Assembly: GCF_029855125.1 (NCBI RefSeq)
Contig: NZ_CP123229.1
Coordinates: forward strand, 62,001 to 126,000
Direction of reading: 5' to 3'
From: Methylocapsa sp. D3K7
Lineage (GTDB): Bacteria; Pseudomonadota; Alphaproteobacteria; Rhizobiales; Beijerinckiaceae
Length of the DNA: 64,000 nt
Of the stretch, positions 47,668 to 56,404 are shown piece by piece. Every line of letters begins with the position of its first letter. Position 1 is the first letter of the stretch. The position numbers and the translations under genes were made by a program. A model generated the notes under the pieces. That model was not told where the DNA came from, did not search any database, and saw nothing but the letters and a program-made list of their open reading frames with translations.

Positions 47668-47982
47668 CTGGATAAAATCTTACAGGGCACAGGACGGCGG
47701 CTTCTCTTCGGACTTGTACGATTGGCTTTTGCGCATGTCCGATTAGTATTCCGGTGGGGCCGCCATTCATCGAATGGTGGTAGCCTCCGTCCTTTGAGGA
47801 TGAGAAACTTTGGCGCCCGAGCGAGAGGAAATCTCGCGTTCTTTACGGGGCCAATCCTTTCCCCAACACTTTCTATCGTGAGATGAAAGGCGGATTGGGA
47901 TATTATCAGAAACAGTTTTACGCTGTTATCAGACGACGTTTCGTAATATGAACTGCACAGAGTCTCATTTAGGAGCAAGACT

Positions 47983-48441
47983 GTGACTGATCCCGCGACA
48001 ATTGGAACGTTAGTCGCCACGTCGCTCTCTATAGCTGCTGACGAAACGATTAAGGGAGTCGTCAGCGAAGCGGCCAAGGACGCCTACAGGGCGCTCAAGG
48101 AAAAGGTAGCACATTGGGTGGGAGGCGATGTCGAAGCGCTTGAAAAGGCGCCCGCCTCGGTAAACCGTCGGGCGCTCATCGCGGAAGCTGTTGACGGCCA
48201 GCCTATCAACGAGCGAGCGATGGTTAAAACGCTCGCCGCCGTTTTAGTGGCGGCTTTGAAAAGCCGCCATGACGGCCCCATCGGTCTCGATATTGGGAAG
48301 CTTAATGCCCTCTCGGTGCAGCTCGACGCGATCAATGTCACCGAGGGAACCGGCGTCCACATTGATGAAGTGATTACACTCGGCGAATTCAGGGCAGGGC
48401 CAATCAACGTCGGGCCGTCGCCGGGAAAAACGGACCGGTAG
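47983..48441 (+). CDS. N-terminal module of a TPR system, possibly frameshift-joined to the next ORF
   Basis: A 152-residue ORF with a GTG start. The first 100 residues are helical (TIGTLVATSLSIAADETIKG, AKDAYRALKEKVAHWVGGDV). The last 45 look like short beta-strands with glycine turns (VTEGTGVHIDEVITLGEFRAGPINVG), a pattern that continues in the next ORF (NFADGANIGGDLNVTLG). The stop comes just after GGGAAAAA; a -1 shift at G GGA AAA (48423-48429) would join it to the 574-residue TPR ORF and give a protein of about 738 residues. No enzymatic motif was seen. Alternatives are a two-gene operon or a simple frameshift mutation. Confidence 0.6.
   Translation: MTDPATIGTLVATSLSIAADETIKGVVSEAAKDAYRALKEKVAHWVGGDVEALEKAPASVNRRALIAEAVDGQPINERAMVKTLAAVLVAALKSRHDGPIGLDIGKLNALSVQLDAINVTEGTGVHIDEVITLGEFRAGPINVGPSPGKTDR
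48423..48429 (+). promoter_or_regulatory. Candidate -1 ribosomal frameshift heptamer
   Basis: The heptamer G GGA AAA is in register with the zero frame of the upstream ORF and matches the X XXY YYZ pattern. A small stem, AGCGG (48440-48444) with CCGCT (48457-48461), lies ten bases downstream. The -1 frame is open from 48369 to the end of the TPR ORF at 50198. Confidence 0.3.
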
Positions 48442-48473
48442 CGGGCACTTCCCCGGCCGCTGCTCTGATCGGG

Positions 48474-50198
48474 GTGAACTTTGCGGATGGCGCAAATATC
48501 GGCGGCGACCTCAATGTAACTTTGGGCAATTCGGCCGACGAAATCGTTGCGAAAGTTGTCGCGGCTCTCGATCAGCGCGGGGATTCTGCGAAGGCCGTTC
48601 AAGCTGGTCTCGAGAGGGAGACAATTTTCCATCTGGCGCGGTGTATCAGGCCCGAAGTTATCGGCTTTGAGCAAGCGGTTAAAGAGTTGGAGAATGCAGT
48701 TGCCACAGCTCTCGACGTTATTGCCAAGGGTGAGCGCGGGTCAAATCAGGAGACTTTTGTCGAAGACATATTGAAACGGCTTGCAGAAACGACCAAGAAG
48801 GGCGATTTCGACGCTGGCGCCAAAACCGTGGACGACGGCATTGCCGTACTCGACCAGCAGGCGGACGCCCTCCGGAGATCGCGGGAAACTCTTCTAGAAG
48901 CAGGCGTCGAGCAGGACCTACTTCGCCGCGATCCAGCCGCCGTGGCGCGGCGGATAGAGGCGATCGCGGCCATGAATAGGACAGGGGGAAATCCGGCTTG
49001 GTCACAAACATACAGGAAGCGTTGGATCGCCTTTTATGCCGAGGGCGAGGAGAAAGGCATTAATCTTTCGCTTGAGGTCGCAATCGTGATGGCGACGCGG
49101 ATGTTGGAATCGGCGGACAATGCAGATCGACGTGGAATCGCTCTCATTTTCTTGGGAACTGCGCTCGCGTGTCTTGGTGAGCGAGAAAGTGGAACGATAC
49201 GGCTGGAAAAGGCGGTTATCAGCTATCGAGAAGCCTTACAAATTATAAATCGTGATAGTAATCCCCGTCAATGGGCCATAACCCAGAACCATCTCGGCGG
49301 TGCGCTCTTAGCTCTTGGCGAAAGGGAAAGAGGGACGACGCAGTTCGCCGCGGAAGCCATCTTCGTCTATCATCAAGCCTTGGAAGTGTGTACCCGCGAG
49401 CAAATGCCAATCGACTGGGCCGAGACAAAGATGGACCTCGGCACTGCATTTCATGCCCTCGGCACAGCACTTCATGCTCAGGGGGCGGGAGAGAGTGGGA
49501 GGGCGCGGCTCAAGGAGGCGATCGCCGCCTTCCACGACGCCTTGCTGGTGAATGTCCGCATAGAGCGGCCACTCGAGTGGGCCACGACAATGATGAATCT
49601 TGGCAATACGCTCGCGAGGCTAGGCGAATGGGAAGGCGATACGGCCTGGCTGGAACAGGCCATCGCTGCCTTTCGAGAAGCTTTGGAGGAAAATACTCGT
49701 GAACGCGTGCCGCTTGCGTGGTGCAAGATCAAGATAAATCTTGGAATTGCCCTTGCAGCACTTGGCAGGCAGGAGCCTGGCATCGCGCGCTTCCAAGAGG
49801 CCGTTTCTTCATATCATGAGGCGCTACAGATATTGATCCGTGAGCAGACGCCGCTCCTTTGGGCCGTGGCCAAGAATAATCTCGGCCTCGCACTTGCGAT
49901 GCTTGGTGTGCGCGAGAGTTGCATGACGCGCCTGGTGGAAGCCATCGCCGCCTATCGGGAAGCCTTGGAAGAAAATACACGTGTGCGAGTGCCATTTTTG
50001 TGGGCGCAAACGCAGGAAAACCTAGCCTCGGTTTACCTCGCGCATTTCCACGATGTCTGCCAGACTTGCCAGCTCGACGCTGCGCTTGAAGCTGTCAATG
50101 GTGCCTTGGAAGAATATCGCAGGGCCGAGTCGCAATTCTACATTAAAAAAGCCGAGGGGCTGCGCGAAGTAATCCTCGGGGCGAAGAGCAATTTATAG
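48474..50198 (+). CDS. Large TPR-repeat protein
   Basis: A 574-residue ORF; GTG 48474 is the first start-type codon but has no ribosome-binding site, which favours joining to the ORF before it. Residues 1-200 are a helical module (DLNVTLGNSADEIVAKVVAALDQRG, GLERETIFHLARCIRP, RRDPAAVARRIEAIAAMNR). From about residue 205 to 560 at least seven TPR units of the type AIAAYREALEENTRERVPLLWAxTQxNLGxALxxLGxRESGT follow. Such repeats are protein-binding scaffolds. The same style of protein is common in Rhizobiales and cyanobacteria, sometimes attached to peptidase, TIR or NTPase effectors; none is attached here. Confidence 0.75.
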   Translation: MNFADGANIGGDLNVTLGNSADEIVAKVVAALDQRGDSAKAVQAGLERETIFHLARCIRPEVIGFEQAVKELENAVATALDVIAKGERGSNQETFVEDILKRLAETTKKGDFDAGAKTVDDGIAVLDQQADALRRSRETLLEAGVEQDLLRRDPAAVARRIEAIAAMNRTGGNPAWSQTYRKRWIAFYAEGEEKGINLSLEVAIVMATRMLESADNADRRGIALIFLGTALACLGERESGTIRLEKAVISYREALQIINRDSNPRQWAITQNHLGGALLALGERERGTTQFAAEAIFVYHQALEVCTREQMPIDWAETKMDLGTAFHALGTALHAQGAGESGRARLKEAIAAFHDALLVNVRIERPLEWATTMMNLGNTLARLGEWEGDTAWLEQAIAAFREALEENTRERVPLAWCKIKINLGIALAALGRQEPGIARFQEAVSSYHEALQILIREQTPLLWAVAKNNLGLALAMLGVRESCMTRLVEAIAAYREALEENTRVRVPFLWAQTQENLASVYLAHFHDVCQTCQLDAALEAVNGALEEYRRAESQFYIKKAEGLREVILGAKSNL

Positions 50199-50216
50199 CT
50201 CACGCCTCGTTCATCC

Positions 50217-51986
50217 TTACTTTTCTACGCCGACTTGATGCCCCACCGCCCAGACATAGGCGGCGAGCGCGTTTATCTCGTCCTGGGAAAGTTCGACACC
50301 TCCCATCGGCGGCATGGCACCGGAAAAGGTTTTCGGTTCCGGGACGCCGTTCCTGATTGTCTGGGCGATCGCTGGCAGGCTGCCATCGCCCCAGAGCCAG
50401 GTGCCGGTCGTCAGATCCGGCCCGACTGGCGTGCCCTTGGCGTCCAAACCGTGGCATCCGGCGCAGGTGGCGCCGCCGATTTCACCGTGGAAAATACGAT
50501 CGCCGAGGGCGACGTCCTCCTTTGTCGCGCCCAGCGGTACGGTGAAGGGCGCGACGACATTGCCAGCCTCAGGATGGATACCTTCCGGCGGCAGCGACTC
50601 TGCTGAATTTTGCGGTTGGGAGGCGGGCGAAGGGGCGGACTCGATCTCTGTCACGCCCGCGCTGCCATTGTAAGTGATGCGCCAGATGCGCCCACGTATA
50701 TCGTCCGACACATAAAGGGCACCGTCCGGCCCGATGGCGAGGCCTGTCGGCCGGAACGCCGCGCGGCTGGGGTCCTTGACGGCGCCCGCAAAACCGTCGG
50801 CGAAGACCACAAAGGGGCCGGAGGCTTTTCCATCGGATAGCGGTTGGAACACGACATTGTAGCCGCCCTGCGGCCCTGGCGCGCGGTTCCAGGATCCGTG
50901 GAAGGCGATGAAGGCGCCGCCGCGATAGGGAGCCGGAAATTGGGCCTTGGTGTAGATTTTCATATCGTTGGGCGCCCAATGGGCGGGGAAGGCTGCAACG
51001 GGCGGCCGCTTTTGTCCGCAAATCCCGATTTTGCGGCCACCATCGCCGCCATATTCGGGAGCAAGCACGAGCTTTTGCTGGGCATCGTCGAAGTAGCACT
51101 CGGGCCAGCCGAAATCGGCGCCGCGTTCAAGTTGCACCAGCTCTTCGGCGGGAAGATTTTGACCCTGTTCCGGCGTGTAAAGCTGCGGCCAATCCTCAAA
51201 AAGCTGATCGCGGCCGTGCTGGGTGGCATAGATGCGGCCTGCGGAGTCGAAGGAAATCCCCTCGCCATTGCGCAACCCGGTCACGAAACGCTCTTTTGGC
51301 GAGAAAACCTGTCCCGTCATGTTGGCATCGTAGCGCCAGATGCCGCCGCGCGTTTTGAGCTCCTCGCACGGTTGCGATCCCGGCGCCCGCGGCATCCGGT
51401 TCTTTGCCTGGCAAGCGTTTGTCGCGGAACCAAAATCGACGAAAAGACCGCCCGCCTCATCGATGGCGAAGGGATGCATGGGATGATCGCCGGTGAGCGG
51501 CAGGCCGGAGACGATGGTTTCGGGCTTGCCCTTGGGTATGAGCTCATCTTCAGCCAAGGGATAGCGGACGATGCGGTCGTTGATCTCGGCGAAGAGCCCG
51601 CCGTTGTAGAGGCCGATGCCGGTGCCGCCGTGGCCGCCCGCCGCGACGTTCTCGCCGAAGCGGGCGATCACATCGGCATGCCCGTCGCCCTTGGTGTCCT
51701 TGAGCGCGACCAGAAAGCCGCCGGGCGGCGGTTTATCGTTGTGATAATAGATACCGCTCCAGGTGTTGACGTAGACGGTGCCGTTGGGCGCAACGGCAAG
51801 TTGGCGGGCATGGCCGAGATTGTCGGCGAAGACGGTGGCGCAGAAACCGCGTGGCAGGGTGAAGCCGCTGGCTTCGCCCCCGCAGCCGCCGGGCTGCTCT
51901 TGCGCAAGTGAGGAGGTAAGCGGTAAGGCGCCGATCGCGAAAGTTGCCGCAGCCGTCCAACTGCGCCGCATCTTGCGTTGATTCAT
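50217..51986 (-). CDS. Sorbosone-dehydrogenase-like PQQ-type enzyme fused to cytochrome c
   Basis: A 589-residue exported protein starting at ATG 51986 or 51971 (MRRSW). The signal peptide ends near SSLAQEQ. Residues 50-450 form a beta-propeller of the soluble glucose/sorbosone dehydrogenase type: LPRGFCATVFADNLGHARQLAVAPNG, GLRNGEGISFDSAGRIYATQHGRDQL, FIAFHGSWNRAPGPQGGYNVVF, FRPTGLAIGPDGALYVSDD. Residues 490-589 are a cytochrome c domain with the haem motif CAGCHG and a distal methionine in AMPPMGG. It should oxidise a sugar or alcohol in the periplasm and pass electrons to its own haem. No pqq genes are nearby. Confidence 0.85.
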   Translation of the reverse strand: MNQRKMRRSWTAAATFAIGALPLTSSLAQEQPGGCGGEASGFTLPRGFCATVFADNLGHARQLAVAPNGTVYVNTWSGIYYHNDKPPPGGFLVALKDTKGDGHADVIARFGENVAAGGHGGTGIGLYNGGLFAEINDRIVRYPLAEDELIPKGKPETIVSGLPLTGDHPMHPFAIDEAGGLFVDFGSATNACQAKNRMPRAPGSQPCEELKTRGGIWRYDANMTGQVFSPKERFVTGLRNGEGISFDSAGRIYATQHGRDQLFEDWPQLYTPEQGQNLPAEELVQLERGADFGWPECYFDDAQQKLVLAPEYGGDGGRKIGICGQKRPPVAAFPAHWAPNDMKIYTKAQFPAPYRGGAFIAFHGSWNRAPGPQGGYNVVFQPLSDGKASGPFVVFADGFAGAVKDPSRAAFRPTGLAIGPDGALYVSDDIRGRIWRITYNGSAGVTEIESAPSPASQPQNSAESLPPEGIHPEAGNVVAPFTVPLGATKEDVALGDRIFHGEIGGATCAGCHGLDAKGTPVGPDLTTGTWLWGDGSLPAIAQTIRNGVPEPKTFSGAMPPMGGVELSQDEINALAAYVWAVGHQVGVEK

Positions 51987-52102
51987 GAGAAACACTTGCT
52001 CATTCGCGGCCATGCGGGCAGGTAATGCGCCGCCACAGCGATCGGTTCCTTCATAAGCCGAATGATGGCCGCGCTGCTTGACCGGCGGACCAGGGCCACG
52101 GT

Positions 52103-55100
52103 TTAAAGGCCAGGGAACATGCCTTTCTCGACAAGTGCCGTCCAGCCGAAACTGCCCAAGGGCAAGAGAACCGCCCTGACGAGCGGTTGCTGCGTGAAAG
52201 AACCAAAGGCGCCATCCTTGAGGAGATCGACGCGGCTCAGCAAGCTTTCCAGCTGCGAGGCGAAACGGCTGTCTCCCCTTGAATCTTTGGCGCGAATGAT
52301 CCCATCCGTCAGATTTTTGCGGGTCGTGTCCCGCACGTTCTTCGCCGCCCAGCACAGCATGATGGCGCAGGCGAAAACGACAGCAAGACTGAGCCCTTGC
52401 ATGAGAAGGATCGTCAGGCTCGGGGCGTAATTGGCGAAGACCGTACTGCGGGTGACAATCAGCAAGGCGATCAGCACGAAAGGAAAATAAATCAGCGAGC
52501 CAATGCATGTCGTCCGCTTCACCACGAAATCGAGGTCGATCCAATCATGGACGAGTTTCGTTTGCATCCGCAGGCGCCCATCGTAGATCTCCGTTGTCGC
52601 GGCAGGCCATAAGGTCTGGGCGCGGCGCAGATCGTTGACAAAGAGCAGACAGAACAGCGTCGCGTCGAAGATGAAGAATGTCAGAAACTGCATGAGCAAG
52701 ACGTAGCCCATTGTCGTCCCAAAGTACCAGTAGGAAGCATGCATACCGCGCGCGGGATTCACGGGCATGCCAAAAATTGGAGCAAGAACCAACATGCCAA
52801 TCGCAAACATGCCGGCAGTGTAAAGTAGGGCTCGCAGACAGCGCGGCCAGAAACGCTCATGACCGACATACACTTTCCAGGCAGCTTCAGCGTCGATGGA
52901 CGACGGAGCCGCCAGATTGTTCCGGTGAGATGGGTGAAATAGGCGTGCGAGTTTCTTCCAGCCGGAAATAATGTCCAGCCATATACCCGTAATCTGTTTA
53001 CACAAGGACACGGGTTCTGGTTCCAGTTTCAACTCCTCGGCGACCTCCATTAGGTTCTCATTGAGGCCGCACATCACGCGGCGGATAAAACACACGGCAA
53101 GGAGGATCCCAAAAACGCGCAGCAGAACAGTAGGCCAGAGGCTGACGCCGTCGAGCAACGCAATCGGCTCGCCATTGCCTTGTTCTGTTAAATATTGCGC
53201 GACGCATTCCCAATTATAACACGCCAAGGCGGCGACGCCGAGGCCGAGGGAAGCGAGCACCATCTCGAAGACCACGTGTTTCCGGATATTACGAAAAGCG
53301 AGCAAGGAGAAAGTCAAGACCGCGCCCAGGGCCAAACCCAATGCCAATCTTAGACTGCTCCTCTCCTCGAACGTTGGATAAAGCGTATCCATGATTTTCG
53401 GTGCATTGCTATCTTCCAGTTTCTGCTGCTCCTCCACATCCACGGGCTGGATATATCCGCATTTGGCTGGATCATCGTCCCTCCAGCATTCCTTGCTGCT
53501 CGCAACCGCGCCTGAACGTGCGGCGTTGACGACGATTGCGCTAACGATCTCTGCGCCATTCGATTTGTGCCGTTGTGGTGGCCTCAGCGCATCTGGCGGG
53601 ACGTTCCAAGCAAAAGACAGGACATCCCCATTTCGTTTGATTTCAAAAATCCGGGGCGCCTTGAGTTGCTCAGCAATCGAATCCGCGAGAATTTCCGATG
53701 TTTTCCAGTTGGCCGCCGGGTCGCCAATCGCCGACAGCGTCGAAAGGAATGTCGAGGTCTGGTAAGTGTCGCGGAAAAGCGGAATACGGGCTTGAAAGTT
53801 TTCACTGAGGCTAGGACCGAAGCTTGACGAAATGATGAGATTGCGCGTGTAGGGAAGTTCACTTTTTATCGTGTAATCTTCGTCGAAATCCGTCGTGAAA
53901 AAGAGCGCTTCGGGAAACTCCGGCCGCAGCGCACGTAAGATCAACAGTTTGTCGAACACGTCGCTGCCAAGGACGCCGATTGCTTTTAATTTTCCAGGCT
54001 GCTGCTGCCTCCGGAGCTTATCATCAACTTTGTGGAGTTGCTCGCTGATCCGCCGGAGGTAGTCGAATTGGCTTTCTCCAATCGGCCGCTCCAAAGTCTT
54101 GTTATCGGTTTCGAGTTTGAAGAAATCAGCCGCGCCCGCCGGAGCTTCTGCTGGATTTGCCGATTTGTCTTGCTTTTGCTTCCCGGTCTCCTCGGGCTGC
54201 GGCAGCAAGCCATCAAGCCCGCGCAAATAGGTAAATTCATGGATCTGATTGGAACGAAGGCCCCTTGTTGTTTTAAATTCGCTCTCTACCGCTTGCGGGA
54301 GGGTCTGCCCATAAAATGTATCCCATTCGGAGACGAGTGCGATATGTTCTTCTTGACCCGGACTGAAATGACTGCGGCCAGCATCAAGACGGCTTCCCAA
54401 CTCTTTCACGATGCCGCCCGCGAGTGTGTCGTCGGAGGCAACCATTCTCTGAAACTTAAGATCGTACTTGTCGAAATATTGCCCAATCTCCCGAACAGCT
54501 ATGCCTGAATTGCCCGATTGCAATGCGAGATCGGGTGCGCTCGCGCCGTAAGCGTAAAATTGAGCTTCCTTCAGTTGAGGCCAATGAGCCTCGTATTCAG
54601 GGCATGGCGATTCAGAGGCCTGAGCTTCGTTGACCATATCGTGCAGAAGATCCGACGAGAAAGGTCCAACGATTCTAAAATTTTTCCCGTCTACCGGAAC
54701 GCAAATTTCTCCGCGATAGCCGCGAATTTTGCGAATAAGCGAGGAAAGCCTTGCGAGGGGTTGGCCCTGCAGGTCTGCTTCGTTCAACCACATCACGAGG
54801 ATATCTTGCGTTGGATCGGCAAAGCCGCGCGGTTGGAACCACTCATAGGGAACAACAGGAGCGTCTTCATTGGTGCGCGGCCAAAGAAAATAGCCGATGT
54901 GGCGTGCATCCTTCGGCACGAACCCAGCCCGTTCGAGGCCGGCCAACACGGAATAGCGCGTCCGCCGCCGTTGCTCATCATCCTCCGGATAGGGAGCTCC
55001 TAAGACCATGACGCCGAGAACAAGCGCTTCGGACTGCTCTTCGTGCTGCCGTCCCTTCGCCAGAAGGGTCAAGCGTTCAGCCACCATTTCCGCGTGTTTT

Positions 55101-55402
55101 ACAAAGGGCGGCTTGCAGCGGCTGTCGCTGTCCGGATGTTGCTTGCATTGCGTCTCGAGTTTACGCAGCTCTGATTTGTCGATGGCCTTGGCCACCGCGG
55201 AAAGGGGATCCTGCCATAGGCGCGCATCGATTGTCTGATTCTGCGCGCGGGCGAGCTGTTCGATGCTGGCGTTTGTCCTTGGCGGCCGGGAATCCAGAAG
55301 CGGCGCTTCCCGCTGGAAAAAATAGGCCCCCGTTGCCACAAGCGCCGCGACGACAATGCCGCTGCTCGCCAAATTTGTTCCCGGTTTGCTGTCGTCTGCC
55401 AT
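52103..55402 (-). CDS. 1099-residue membrane protein of unknown function
   Basis: There is one N-terminal membrane helix (SGIVVAALVATGAYFF, residues 14-29), then a soluble region to about residue 680. At least six further membrane helices follow (for example LRLALGLALGAVLTFSLLAF and YVLLMQFLTFFIFDATLFCLLF), with a cytoplasmic-looking C-terminus. In the soluble part, KAIGVLGSDVFDKLLILRALRPEFPEALFFTTDFDEDY followed by RNLIISSSFGPSL recalls the Rossmann-like halves of periplasmic binding proteins type I. No catalytic signature was recognised. Length and layout suggest a receptor or scaffold. It is preceded by a 379-bp spacer shared with the divergent rpsO promoter. Confidence 0.7.
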   Translation of the reverse strand: MADDSKPGTNLASSGIVVAALVATGAYFFQREAPLLDSRPPRTNASIEQLARAQNQTIDARLWQDPLSAVAKAIDKSELRKLETQCKQHPDSDSRCKPPFVKHAEMVAERLTLLAKGRQHEEQSEALVLGVMVLGAPYPEDDEQRRRTRYSVLAGLERAGFVPKDARHIGYFLWPRTNEDAPVVPYEWFQPRGFADPTQDILVMWLNEADLQGQPLARLSSLIRKIRGYRGEICVPVDGKNFRIVGPFSSDLLHDMVNEAQASESPCPEYEAHWPQLKEAQFYAYGASAPDLALQSGNSGIAVREIGQYFDKYDLKFQRMVASDDTLAGGIVKELGSRLDAGRSHFSPGQEEHIALVSEWDTFYGQTLPQAVESEFKTTRGLRSNQIHEFTYLRGLDGLLPQPEETGKQKQDKSANPAEAPAGAADFFKLETDNKTLERPIGESQFDYLRRISEQLHKVDDKLRRQQQPGKLKAIGVLGSDVFDKLLILRALRPEFPEALFFTTDFDEDYTIKSELPYTRNLIISSSFGPSLSENFQARIPLFRDTYQTSTFLSTLSAIGDPAANWKTSEILADSIAEQLKAPRIFEIKRNGDVLSFAWNVPPDALRPPQRHKSNGAEIVSAIVVNAARSGAVASSKECWRDDDPAKCGYIQPVDVEEQQKLEDSNAPKIMDTLYPTFEERSSLRLALGLALGAVLTFSLLAFRNIRKHVVFEMVLASLGLGVAALACYNWECVAQYLTEQGNGEPIALLDGVSLWPTVLLRVFGILLAVCFIRRVMCGLNENLMEVAEELKLEPEPVSLCKQITGIWLDIISGWKKLARLFHPSHRNNLAAPSSIDAEAAWKVYVGHERFWPRCLRALLYTAGMFAIGMLVLAPIFGMPVNPARGMHASYWYFGTTMGYVLLMQFLTFFIFDATLFCLLFVNDLRRAQTLWPAATTEIYDGRLRMQTKLVHDWIDLDFVVKRTTCIGSLIYFPFVLIALLIVTRSTVFANYAPSLTILLMQGLSLAVVFACAIMLCWAAKNVRDTTRKNLTDGIIRAKDSRGDSRFASQLESLLSRVDLLKDGAFGSFTQQPLVRAVLLPLGSFGWTALVEKGMFPGL

Positions 55403-55781
55403 GAGCGTGCCCCCGAACGCTCTCTAGCTGGATGGGCGAGCGGTCCTCTAGCCGTCGCCGGGTGTGAATTTGCTTACGGTTTCGTCCATCCAGTTCGAGA
55501 AATAGAACCTGCAGTCGAATTTCATTAACTCTAAATTAACCAAAAAAGCGGACGGCTGCCTGTGCGCCCGCGCACATAGCGCAGGCTCTCAGTTTCAAGC
55601 TCCTGGAACGGATCAAAAGCCGATGGAGCTGTCTTTGCCTCTTTGCACGCGAGGGATTTCGTGTATAAGGCGCATCTTTGAGGGAATCCGCACAAACCCG
55701 GCTGGACGACATCCTGGCCGGGCCTGCGGACTCCAGAGCGATACCTGTACCAACTTTCCCGATCAAAAAGAGGTCCATCCG
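55403..55781. promoter_or_regulatory. Divergent spacer with the probable rpsO promoter and leader
   Basis: This 379-bp spacer separates the membrane protein gene and rpsO. Around 55650-55672, TTTGCACGCGAGGG followed by TATAAG could be promoter hexamers with a slightly short spacer. The following 110 bp up to 55781 contain several GC-rich inverted segments (around 55700-55735) and may be the S15-binding leader known to autoregulate rpsO in other bacteria. The element itself cannot be confirmed by eye. Confidence 0.35.
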
Positions 55782-56051
55782 ATGTCGATTACCGCCGAGC
55801 GCAAACAGGCGCTTGTGAAAGACTACGCGCTCAAGCTGGGCGATACAGGCTCTCCCGAGGTCCAGGTTGCGATCTTGACGGAGCGGATCGCCAATCTGAC
55901 CGAGCATTTCAAGACGCATGTGAAAGACAATCACTCGCGCCGGGGGCTGCTCAAGCTCGTGTCGCTGCGCCGTCAGCTGCTCGACTATGTGAAGGCGAGA
56001 GACGAACCCCGGTATAAATCGCTGATCGAGCGGCTTGGCATCCGCCGCTAG
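55782..56051 (+). CDS. rpsO: Small ribosomal subunit protein uS15
   Basis: The protein is 89 residues, the standard length. It shows the S15 signature: [27 protein letters not shown], then [23 protein letters not shown]. It binds 16S rRNA early in 30S assembly. AAAAGAGG precedes ATG 55782. It is followed by pnp, the classic rpsO-pnp pair; a 353-bp spacer with a hairpin lies between them. Confidence 0.97.
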   Translation: MSITAERKQALVKDYALKLGDTGSPEVQVAILTERIANLTEHFKTHVKDNHSRRGLLKLVSLRRQLLDYVKARDEPRYKSLIERLGIRR

Positions 56052-56404
56052 ACTCGTATCCGCGCATTTGCGCGCCGCGCTAAAAAGGGCTGTCTGCAGG
56101 GGGTCGCGCTCCTGCGCCAGCTTGCATGCCACATCATGTGGCCTGAATAATCTACAAAAAAACAAATAGTTATGAGATATTTCTCATTTAATATCTCAAT
56201 AGACTTTTTTACAATGCACTCGGCGCGAGATAAAATGAGACAAAGCCGGTGACGGCTTGTATTTTCCGGACAGCGGCGGCATGGGGCTGCCGCGCCGAAT
56301 CGTGGTGAAGGCCAACGCCCGTGGCAGGATCGCCAGCCGCTGTTCCCAGCGGCTCGCCGTCTTGCTCTGGCCTTGGGCTTCGCCTTACCCAGAAAGACGC
56401 AAGT
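56052..56404. terminator. rpsO-pnp spacer with an AT-rich terminator-like hairpin
   Basis: TGAGATATT (56173-56181) pairs with AATATCTCA (56190-56198), and a T6 run ends at 56210. This could end or process the rpsO transcript. The 56140-56215 part is markedly AT-rich. The remainder is GC-rich and is likely the pnp leader, a place where PNPase expression is autoregulated in enterobacteria. No gene was found. Confidence 0.5.
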
